Shown here: positions 1-5,293 of the stretch, piece after piece
Position numbering within the stretch: the first letter of the stretch is position 1
How the letters are laid out: each line of letters starts with the position of its first letter
From: Nanobdellota archaeon
Lineage (GTDB): Bacteria > Patescibacteriota > Minisyncoccia > UBA6257 > GWB1-50-10
Direction of reading: 5' to 3'
Assembly (NCBI GenBank): GCA_030695805.1
Contig: JAUYPG010000035.1
Span: 1 to 6,548, forward strand
Length of the DNA stretch: 6,548 nucleotides
The notes under the pieces: model-generated
What the model was told of the DNA's origin: nothing
Seen by the model: only the letters and a program-made list of their open reading frames with translations
Database searches by the model: none
Program-made: the position numbers and the translations under genes

Positions 1-26
1 CGACCTACTGTTTACAAAACAGTTGC
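1..26 (-). pseudogene. 3' part of an interrupted tRNA-Thr(UGU), cut by the window edge
   Basis: Read on the minus strand, this stretch starts with GC (the end of a D-stem) and A. A perfect 5-bp anticodon stem follows (ACTGT / ACAGT) around the loop TTTGTAA, which carries anticodon UGU for threonine. A normal AGGTC variable loop and the first base of the T-stem come next, then the window ends. No acceptor strand or D-arm lies immediately before it; that place is taken by the GC-rich flank of an insert. The missing 5' part is present at 137-158, and joining the two gives a standard tRNA through the D-stem and anticodon arm. Seen: the arm and its isolation. Inferred: that the T-arm and a 3' acceptor strand CTCCGGC lie just beyond coordinate 1. 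It may be a broken gene or an exon that is rejoined. Confidence 0.75.
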
Positions 27-136
27 CCCGCCTGCCCTCGCCTGAGCCCATGGTCGGACTCGAACCGACAACCTACTCTTTACAAAAGAGTTGCTCTGCC
101 AATTGAGCTACACGGGCTCGGGCGATGGCGGGCAGG
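27..136 (-). other. 110-nt insert with inverted repeats carrying a whole tRNA-Thr inside another tRNA-Thr
   Basis: This segment separates the two parts of the outer tRNA-Thr. Its arms form an imperfect inverted repeat around the inner tRNA: 31-37 pairs perfectly with 130-136 (7 bp) and 39-42 with 121-124 (4 bp). Two more pairs run straight into the inner tRNA's acceptor stem, so the whole insert could fold as one long, interrupted extension of that stem. The exact left and right ends are deduced from where the outer tRNA's sequence resumes. The last GGG before the right junction is not explained by the inverted repeat. It could be a small palindromic mobile element, an intron-like insert, or the product of recombination between two tRNA-Thr genes. 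No protein is encoded. Confidence 0.6.
45..117 (-). tRNA. tRNA-Thr(UGU), complete
   Basis: This is a complete cloverleaf. The acceptor stem is GCCCGTG / CATGGGC, with one G-U pair and discriminator U at 45. The D-stem is GCTC / GAGC, and the anticodon stem ACTCT / AGAGT encloses the loop TTTGTAA with anticodon UGU, which reads ACA. The variable loop is AGGTT and the T-arm is GTCGG TTCGAGT CCGAC. CCA is not encoded. It lies wholly inside the interrupted tRNA-Thr whose parts are at 137-158 and 1-26, and both tRNAs have the same anticodon. It is probably the functional threonine tRNA of the pair, because 5' and 3' processing of this one would cut the outer transcript. Confidence 0.95.
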
Positions 137-158
137 TCTACCACTGAGCTACTCCGGC
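137..158 (-). pseudogene. 5' part of an interrupted tRNA-Thr(UGU)
   Basis: On the minus strand this reads as the first 22 nt of a tRNA: acceptor strand GCCGGAG, the usual TA, D-stem GCTC, a 7-nt D-loop AGTGGTA, and the first two bases (GA) of the returning D-stem. The next bases (CCTGCCC) cannot complete the stem. The bases at 26-25 (GC) can, giving GAGC followed by A and the UGU anticodon arm. The break therefore falls inside the D-stem, between its second and third returning bases. Known bacterial tRNA introns of the group I type usually interrupt the anticodon arm, so this position is unusual. Function is unknown: it is a pseudogene unless the two parts are joined. Confidence 0.75.
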
Positions 159-183
159 TCAAAACTTTGGTTACAAAGAGCAA

Positions 184-198
184 TCCCGCTTTGCGGGA
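184..198 (-). terminator. GC-rich hairpin after the decarboxylase gene, weak terminator candidate
   Basis: TCCCGC / GCGGGA form a 6-bp stem with a 3-nt loop, about 80 nt past the stop codon of the decarboxylase and before the tRNA-Thr locus. On the minus strand the hairpin is followed by TTGCTCTTTG, which is only moderately U-rich, so termination would be weak. A second small hairpin (165-178, CTTTG / CAAAG, followed by TTTTG) lies just before the tRNA. The CGC-T(n)-GCG core resembles palindromes elsewhere in the window, so this may be a repeat rather than a terminator. The rest of 159-275 holds no gene I can support. Confidence 0.35.
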
Positions 199-275
199 CC
201 CTTCCTGGGCAAACTTTCATTGCTAATGTGGCTTTATCTCGATTATTTTCCTTTAGCCATTCTATCTTCCAAAAT

Positions 276-1625
276 TCATTCTGGCAACTTATATACCGGC
301 GGGATAGGATGGATGAAGTTTTGAGCGAGGGCGTAGGTGAGATGCCCCTGATTCGGCACCACGACGAGATCCCCTTCTTCCATTTTTGAGGCGTAGCAGG
401 TGTAGCCCCAGTGATCCATCTCATCCGAGAGGCAGAGACGTCCGTACATGACGCAGGGAATTTCTTTTTTCGATGGATGGGTCAGATTCAGGACCGGAAA
501 GTATTCATAACTGAATCGTTCCCACCCTATCATATTCATTCCTCCATCCATGATGACGTTTTCTCTTGTTTTCACATCCGCGACACGGAGGAGGATATGC
601 ATGCCGTACGTCGAAATGATTCTTCCGGGTTCACTTATGTAGGTACAAGAGACCAGAGGATCAAGATGCTTGCGGATTGCTTTCGCTATGCCTTTTGCGT
701 ATTCTTCGGGCGGGACTGATTCTGTGATGAGATACGAGTCCCTGAATATTTCTTTCCTCTTTTTTTTCAGCGTTTGTTCCGCGATACTTCCGAGAGGGGT
801 CTGCCAGGGGTAATATCCTTCGCGCATATGTGGTAAAAATCCGCCTCCGATATCAATGAAGGCGATCTCGCCGCGCTCCTTCCTGCTTAATTTTTTTATG
901 TGCTCCGCGAGTTCTTTTATAATGCCCGCGTAGGACTCGCTATTTTTTTGCCAGGAGAGATGGAACTGGATGCCCTCCAGACGGACATTTGGGAAGTGTT
1001 TCGCCTCGTTCCAAAATTTTGAAAGATTCTTGACGTCTATGCCGAATTTTTTCCATTCTCCGTGAAAGGAGGTATATACTCGTATGCCCGCCCGCATCGT
1101 TTTTTTTGCTTTACGGGCAAGCATGTTCAGGCGTTTCAATTCTGAAAAGCTGTCTAAGTGGATAATCACTTTTTTTTCATGTTGGAGCGCGAAGGCGAGG
1201 TCTTTTTCGGTTTTGCCCGGGCCTGAATAGACGCACTCTTTCGCGCCATAGCCGAGGGCATCTTTCAATTCTTCCGCGCTTGATACGTCCACTCCGAATC
1301 CCTGCCGTATGACTTCACGCATGATCGAAGGATAAGGATTCGTCTTCATGGCGTAATAGAACTTCATGTTCGGAATATATCGCAGAAAGGCATTTTTATA
1401 TGCTTGGGCGGCCTCGCGGAGAGCTTTTTCGTCGAATACATAACATGGCGTACCGTGTTGTTTTGCCAGTTTCTCAAATTGTCTTTTTTTCTCCCACGCG
1501 TTTTTTATCGGCTCCAAAAGACGCCCGCGAAGCCCTCCTTTTTCGGTCTTCAGAAGTTTTTGTACTTCAGTCGTGATTTTTTTTTCGAGTCCCGCTCTTA
1601 AAATTGTTCCCTGTTTATATTTCAT
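276..1625 (-). CDS. PLP-dependent decarboxylase, fold type III (LysA/ornithine decarboxylase family)
   Basis: A 449-residue cytoplasmic enzyme of the alanine-racemase-fold decarboxylases, which remove CO2 from diamino acids such as diaminopimelate, ornithine or lysine. Visible landmarks are FYYAMKTNP with the PLP-binding Lys94, HLSWQ at 222-226 where DAP decarboxylases have HIGSQ, IDIGGGF at 257-263, EPGR at 332-335 binding the PLP phosphate, and the active-site cysteine region GRLCLSDEMD around Cys398. The C-terminal GHLTYALAQNF replaces the usual GAY motif. EPGR argues against carboxynorspermidine decarboxylase, but I cannot name the substrate. About 50 lysine-rich residues precede the catalytic domain. 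No good ribosome binding site precedes the ATG; the gene starts 3 nt after the upstream ATP-grasp stop, so it is probably translationally coupled. No other lysine-pathway gene is in view, and the company of two ATP-grasp enzymes suggests a specialised pathway. Confidence 0.9.
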   Translation of the reverse strand: MKYKQGTILRAGLEKKITTEVQKLLKTEKGGLRGRLLEPIKNAWEKKRQFEKLAKQHGTPCYVFDEKALREAAQAYKNAFLRYIPNMKFYYAMKTNPYPSIMREVIRQGFGVDVSSAEELKDALGYGAKECVYSGPGKTEKDLAFALQHEKKVIIHLDSFSELKRLNMLARKAKKTMRAGIRVYTSFHGEWKKFGIDVKNLSKFWNEAKHFPNVRLEGIQFHLSWQKNSESYAGIIKELAEHIKKLSRKERGEIAFIDIGGGFLPHMREGYYPWQTPLGSIAEQTLKKKRKEIFRDSYLITESVPPEEYAKGIAKAIRKHLDPLVSCTYISEPGRIISTYGMHILLRVADVKTRENVIMDGGMNMIGWERFSYEYFPVLNLTHPSKKEIPCVMYGRLCLSDEMDHWGYTCYASKMEEGDLVVVPNQGHLTYALAQNFIHPIPPVYKLPE

Positions 1626-1628
1626 GTG

Positions 1629-2885
1629 CTAATAAAGAGTTTTCTCCAGTTTTTTTAGCAATACTATTCCTTTTTTATTCAGCTTGCCGGTTTTTTGGCT
1701 GAAGAGCGGATACGAGGAAAGCGCCGTGTAGGCCAACTCTTCTTTTTTCAATTGCTTTGTGTTCCCCAGTTCATGCAGGAGGAGGATAGAATCGTTTTCT
1801 TTTTTGTCCGGGACATACGGGCCCACCGGTAATGGCCGCAGATTTTTCGTGTTCTTTTTTGCCGTTATGACAAGAGTTGAGCCCTCGAACGCGCTTTCTG
1901 GTAAAGCGCTTTTTCGCGTTCGTCCATTCCTCTTCTCCGTATATGAGTTTATTATAAACTGCCACATGTTTTTTTCATCGGAGAGCTCCGGATGCCGGAA
2001 TATCTGCGGAGTCGCGAGGGAGAAGCGTGGGTTGCACTCAAGAACATATACTTCCCCCCCAGAGATCATAAAATCTATATTCGCTACTCCGTAAAACCCT
2101 TCTCCCATGAGCGCGCCCACAAGTTTTTTTACCACGCCTTTTATCGCTTTTTTTGTTTTTGTTGGAAGACGATCCCTTGGGATCCATTGTATGCCTAAGA
2201 ATTTTTCCGGAGATCCTTTTTTATAGAGAAAGCACTGACGCCGTATGGCAGAAATCAGGCAGTTTCCTTTAGAGTCAAGGCATACGCTTATGCCCGCGGG
2301 AATTCCCTCGACATATTCTCTTACCAAGACCCCGCTTCCCGATTTTTTCAAGGCCCTTTCCGCGTCTTTTTTGGAGGAGAAGCGCGTTCTGAATTCTTCC
2401 GAGGCCTTGCTTTCCTGAATGACGTATTTCTTTCCGGAAGGCGCCTTTGCTATTGTTTTCGCGGTGTAGCTTCGCGGAGAGGGTATGGCGTGGTTTTGTA
2501 AAAACTGATTGAACCAGCCCTTGTTTTCGAATTTTTTCTGCAGAGCGTAGGGCGTTCCAAGAAGAAAAAAATTCTCTTGTGTTGCCCAGCGAACCAATTC
2601 CGGGCTTGTCCAGTAGGGCGCTATGACGGCCTCAATTTTTTTTTCATGAAGGCGTTCGGTTATGTCCGTGCGCCTTATCATTTTTTCAAGAGACGCGACT
2701 ACCCTTCCCTCATGGCTTTCTTTTTTTGTGATCCGTATGATTTTTGTTTCCGGCCACTCTTTCAGAGAGTACTCGTCAAGACCACCGCCTTTTTCCACAA
2801 TGAGAAACAAATTCTCACGGGATTTTTTTGGCACCCAGATGGGGTCGAGTCCGTTCGCGCACGCCGCTATTCTTTCTCCCTTCAT
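1629..2885 (-). CDS. ATP-grasp carboxylate-amine ligase, substrate unknown
   Basis: A 418-residue protein with the ATP-grasp layout of carbamoyl-phosphate synthetase/PylC-like ligases. These use ATP to make an acyl-phosphate, which an amine then attacks. The N-terminal 110 residues form an alpha/beta pre-ATP-grasp domain. KYVIQESK (153-160) supplies an ATP-binding lysine strand, and REYVEG (189-194) is the adenine-binding hinge region. GVANIDFM (266-273) and VLECNPRFS (281-289) carry the metal ligands Asp271, Glu283 and Asn285, with Arg287. All key residues appear intact, so activity is likely. The C-terminal 100 residues are not assigned. The start codon directly follows the TAA of the PurD-like gene with no spacer, which indicates translational coupling. 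A palindrome at 1886-1922 encodes the linker around residues 322-333. Family assignment is firm; substrate is unknown. Confidence 0.85.
   Translation of the reverse strand: MKGERIAACANGLDPIWVPKKSRENLFLIVEKGGGLDEYSLKEWPETKIIRITKKESHEGRVVASLEKMIRRTDITERLHEKKIEAVIAPYWTSPELVRWATQENFFLLGTPYALQKKFENKGWFNQFLQNHAIPSPRSYTAKTIAKAPSGKKYVIQESKASEEFRTRFSSKKDAERALKKSGSGVLVREYVEGIPAGISVCLDSKGNCLISAIRRQCFLYKKGSPEKFLGIQWIPRDRLPTKTKKAIKGVVKKLVGALMGEGFYGVANIDFMISGGEVYVLECNPRFSLATPQIFRHPELSDEKNMWQFIINSYTEKRNGRTRKSALPESAFEGSTLVITAKKNTKNLRPLPVGPYVPDKKENDSILLLHELGNTKQLKKEELAYTALSSYPLFSQKTGKLNKKGIVLLKKLEKTLY
1886..1922. repeat. Nested palindrome inside the ATP-grasp gene
   Basis: GCGCTTT (1891-1897) and AAAGCGC (1903-1909) are a perfect 7-bp inverted repeat with a 5-nt loop. 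It is enclosed by CGAAC (1886-1890) and GTTCG (1918-1922). CGCG at 1915-1918 can also extend the outer pairing to 8 bp in an alternative fold. The element is read in frame and encodes a Lys/Arg/Ser/Ala-rich linker beyond the ATP-grasp core. This resembles the in-frame palindromic elements known from Rickettsia, although no sequence link is claimed. Confidence 0.6.
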
Positions 2886-4220
2886 TTAGATATATCCCCA
2901 GGTTTGGAGCTGGTCGCTCTCATGGTACCATTTTATTCCAATGTCGGTCCGGTAGAACATATTTTGAAGCATGATGTTCTGTATCCTCCGGTATGCCTGT
3001 TTTCTCGCCGTTTCCACCGTGCTGTTTGATCCGGTAACGACAAGCACATATCCACTCTCTCCGGCCAAGTGCCAGTCGCCGTCCACAAGCTTTACTTCGG
3101 CGATATGGATCCCCTCGAGGTTTGGTTTTTTGAAAAGAATCGAAGAGTCCTTATACACCTCAAAGGTTTTTTTCGCCTCGTACGGAAAGGGAGGGACCGC
3201 TATGACGACTCCTAATTGAAATCCTTTTTTTGTTTTTAGGTCAAACTGTTCGCCTTTCGCGATCGAGGCGAAGAAATCTCCCCACTTGCTTAGTACGCCT
3301 TCCATCTGGATGCTGATGGTCGGGTATCCAAACCTGCAGGTGAACTCAAGCGGATAAATTCCTTTTCCGTTCGCCATGCAGTTGATATCAATGTATCCCA
3401 CGTATTTGCTTTGGCGCAGTTTCTCCCGCATTTTTCCCAAGGTAAGCTGAAATATGGGAATTGTTTCAGGAGCCCAGAACATGAGCGTTCCCATTTCTCC
3501 CGTGTAGGGACCGATATCGCCGGGGAAAAGTTTTTTGTGTTCGAAATTTATATTGACCGGAGAAATAAAGTCATTTCCGTTGAAAAAAGCGCCTGCCGCT
3601 ATCTCCACTCCGGCCGCGTATTTCTGCAACTGGAATTTTTTGATTTTTTTTGACCAGCTTTTTTTGTTGTGTTCCAGCACCTCGATGATATCCTTTCCGT
3701 CCTCTTCACTTCCGATGAAGAGGATTCCTTTTTCATCGGAATTAACCTCGCCGGAGGGCTTAAACACGTATCTTCCCGGATTTGATTTTATGAATTCAAG
3801 CGCGGTTTCGAAGTCGGAAAAATCCCAGTGCGGCAATACCATCATTCCGGAGGACCTCATCTCTGACTGGCCGAATTCACGATCTGACTCAAGTCTGTCG
3901 GTGTAGGCGTTGCCCCCGATGACGGATTTCCCGTCTCTCCGCAGGGCGTCGGCCGCGTTTCCAAACCCGGTGTCTTCAAACACGATGACGTCGGCCCATT
4001 CTTTATGCTCTTGCCATTTTTCCACCTTCTCGACGAAGCCGTCGCAGATATCTCTCGCTCCCTCGAAACCCACATACATTTTTACTTCATCCCCTTCTTT
4101 CTTTACTTGCCAGGCAAGATCACTGCTCATCCCCGCGGACCCCACAAAAAGAAATTTTTTTGGTTGCGCTGTAATTTGTTCCTTGTGTTCCTCTTCACTG
4201 TTTTGTTTTTCTGGTTCCAT
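2886..4220 (-). CDS. Divergent PurD-like ATP-grasp ligase
   Basis: A 444-residue protein related to phosphoribosylamine-glycine ligase (GAR synthetase, PurD). It shows a Rossmann-like start (VGSAG, 26-30), GPYTGEMG (237-244, PurD usually GPNTGGMG), YVGYIDIN (273-280), the metal-binding PLEFTCRFG (290-298, PurD EFNVRFGDPE), and the PurD C-terminal domain ending in FYRTDIG (422-428). However, PurD's N-terminal GGREHA is GMSSDL here, and the GPE-P-L segment of the N-domain is not recognisable. Those parts contact phosphoribosylamine or lie close to it, so a different substrate is likely. No other purine gene is in view. About 20 charged residues precede the core. A GAGGAG ribosome binding site lies 14 nt before the ATG, and the stop codon abuts the next start. 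Family is firm; annotating it as true PurD would be risky. Confidence 0.85.
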   Translation of the reverse strand: MEPEKQNSEEEHKEQITAQPKKFLFVGSAGMSSDLAWQVKKEGDEVKMYVGFEGARDICDGFVEKVEKWQEHKEWADVIVFEDTGFGNAADALRRDGKSVIGGNAYTDRLESDREFGQSEMRSSGMMVLPHWDFSDFETALEFIKSNPGRYVFKPSGEVNSDEKGILFIGSEEDGKDIIEVLEHNKKSWSKKIKKFQLQKYAAGVEIAAGAFFNGNDFISPVNINFEHKKLFPGDIGPYTGEMGTLMFWAPETIPIFQLTLGKMREKLRQSKYVGYIDINCMANGKGIYPLEFTCRFGYPTISIQMEGVLSKWGDFFASIAKGEQFDLKTKKGFQLGVVIAVPPFPYEAKKTFEVYKDSSILFKKPNLEGIHIAEVKLVDGDWHLAGESGYVLVVTGSNSTVETARKQAYRRIQNIMLQNMFYRTDIGIKWYHESDQLQTWGYI

Positions 4221-4234
4221 ATACTATCAGATTA

Positions 4235-4240
4235 CTCCTC
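4235..4240 (-). promoter_or_regulatory. Shine-Dalgarno sequence of the PurD-like gene
   Basis: GAGGAG on the minus strand is the clearest ribosome binding site in the window. It lies just after the TAA of the upstream transferase gene. The spacing to the ATG at 4220 is 14 nt, longer than the common 5-10 nt, but an in-frame stop lies one codon before that ATG, so no earlier start in this frame is possible. Confidence 0.6.
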
Positions 4241-4242
4241 TT

Positions 4243-5166
4243 TTATTTTTTTACAATTGTGAATATCTCTGTTTTGTACCACCGGGATGGTCCAAATTTA
4301 TTTTTGAACTCCGTGAGCGTCTCTTCTCCCCCTCCCATATCCGCCTCGCGGTGTCCCTGTCTTTTCATCCATCTTAAATCTTCCAGGTAAAGGAGCGTGC
4401 CGAAATCGGGCAGAGAGTAGTCGTGTACGCCTATCGCGGCGTAGTAGCGGTTTTTGTTTGGTATTCGCCACCCGGCGTTTAATCCTCGTACGACTCCATC
4501 AATCATGAAGACGTGAGCGTGATCCGTTCCCCGCCACTCTCCTTCTATGATATTGCGGTATTCTGTTTCCACCGCTCTATCTTTTCCTTTTCTTTCTTCC
4601 TTCCAACGATCTATCAACGCGTGGAGTTCTTTTTTTGGGGTTTGTTTCGCGTCGGTTATCTCTATCTCGTGCTCTCTTTTGAATTTATGTTCCGCCTTGC
4701 GGATGTATTTGAATTTTTTTCCGGGCAGTTCAGGATCGAATTTCGCGAGGTCCATGATGGGAGTTGTGAGGATGTAGCTGACCGGAAGCGCTTTCAGCTC
4801 TTCGGCAAGCGAGCGCACAAGCTCCAGATGCTCCGCGGTCTCCAGCTCAAGTGTCACTTTTTCCGCTTTTCCGGACTCCAGTACTTCCCGTAGATATTCG
4901 TTTAGGATAGCGATCCGTTTTTCCAGAGGGGCGAGCGGTTCCGAAAATATAAAAAACTCTTTCGAGTTTTCTTTTGTTAAAAGGCCTGATCCGTCCGGCC
5001 ATAAGACAAAGACATTTTTTTGATTGTCCGTATTCGCGTCTTCAAATTCCGCAATGCCTCCGCAATACTCGTACCAGTAATAATTGTGTTCCGGCGCGGA
5101 TCCGTATGTTGCAATCGTTTTCCGAATCAGATCTTCGACGTCGGCCGTGTTGCGAAAAAATTTCAT
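4243..5166 (-). CDS. GNAT-fold transferase, DUF2156 / phosphatidylglycerol lysyltransferase C-domain-like
   Basis: I place the start at the ATG at 5166, giving 307 residues. The open frame continues upstream through tRNA-Tyr, and those 27 codons are tRNA, not protein. The N-terminal half (1-140) looks like one degenerate acetyltransferase-like domain. The second half has the basic stretch LPGKKFKYIRKAEHKFKREH (147-166), then HVFMIDGVVRGLNAGWRI (218-235) as the central beta strands, DFGTLLYLEDLRWMKRQGH (254-272), and the closing MGGGEETLTEFKNKFGP (277-293). This order is typical of DUF2156/MprF C-terminal and FemAB-like enzymes, several of which take their amino acid from aminoacyl-tRNA. No membrane segments are present, so the acceptor need not be a lipid. 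There is no separate ribosome binding site, because the tRNA ends 3 nt before the ATG. The subfamily call is by recognition only. Confidence 0.7.
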   Translation of the reverse strand: MKFFRNTADVEDLIRKTIATYGSAPEHNYYWYEYCGGIAEFEDANTDNQKNVFVLWPDGSGLLTKENSKEFFIFSEPLAPLEKRIAILNEYLREVLESGKAEKVTLELETAEHLELVRSLAEELKALPVSYILTTPIMDLAKFDPELPGKKFKYIRKAEHKFKREHEIEITDAKQTPKKELHALIDRWKEERKGKDRAVETEYRNIIEGEWRGTDHAHVFMIDGVVRGLNAGWRIPNKNRYYAAIGVHDYSLPDFGTLLYLEDLRWMKRQGHREADMGGGEETLTEFKNKFGPSRWYKTEIFTIVKK

Positions 5167-5169
5167 TTG

Positions 5170-5253
5170 TGCTGCGGGCAGGATTCGAACCTGCGTAGCC
5201 ATAAAGGCGCGAGATTTACAGTCTCGTACAATTGACCGCTCTGTCACCGCAGC
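5170..5253 (-). tRNA. tRNA-Tyr(GUA)
   Basis: A complete class II tRNA of 84 nt. Acceptor stem GCTGCGG / CCGCAGC is fully paired, with discriminator A at 5170. Anticodon stem CGAGA / TCTCG encloses loop CTGTAAA with anticodon GUA (5217-5219). A long variable arm folds on GCC / GGC, and the T-arm is GCAGG TTCGAAT CCTGC. CCA is not encoded; the next bases are CAA and then the ATG of the transferase gene. The tRNA is probably transcribed from the candidate promoter just upstream and shares its transcript with the four downstream genes. Confidence 0.97.
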
Positions 5254-5263
5254 GTTTTTATTT

Positions 5264-5293
5264 ATATTAGCAGAGAAACTTGCTTTTTCTCAA
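5264..5293 (-). promoter_or_regulatory. Candidate sigma-70-type promoter for tRNA-Tyr and the four-gene operon
   Basis: On the minus strand, TTGAGA (5288-5293, one mismatch from TTGACA) is followed after 18 nt by TAATAT (5264-5269, four of six matches to TATAAT). The tRNA begins 10 nt after the -10 box, a normal distance for initiation close to the tRNA 5' end. The -35 overlaps the stop codon of the preceding gene. A small inverted repeat, GAGAAA / TTTCTC (5273-5291), lies between the boxes and could act as an operator or be chance. Confidence 0.45.

Noticed and set aside
27..136. Group I intron in a tRNA gene
   Set aside because: The insert is only 110 nt, is mostly filled by a normal tRNA, and lies in the D-stem rather than the anticodon arm; there is no room for a group I core.
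118..158. The 5' tRNA part as the start of a different complete tRNA such as tRNA-Gly
   Set aside because: The bases after 137 do not close the D-stem and offer no anticodon stem-loop before the inner tRNA begins.
149..424. A 91-codon minus-strand open frame over the decarboxylase end and the tRNA region
   Set aside because: It overlaps the strongly supported decarboxylase in another frame and runs into the tRNA 5' part; no protein features.
1577..1585. Run of nine A on the coding strand near codons 15-17 of the decarboxylase as a programmed slippage site
   Set aside because: Similar A runs are common in all lysine-rich genes here and the reading frame is intact on both sides.
5167..5247. 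In-frame N-terminal extension of the transferase reading through tRNA-Tyr
   Set aside because: These 27 codons coincide with the tRNA gene; the ATG at 5166 right after the tRNA is the first plausible start.
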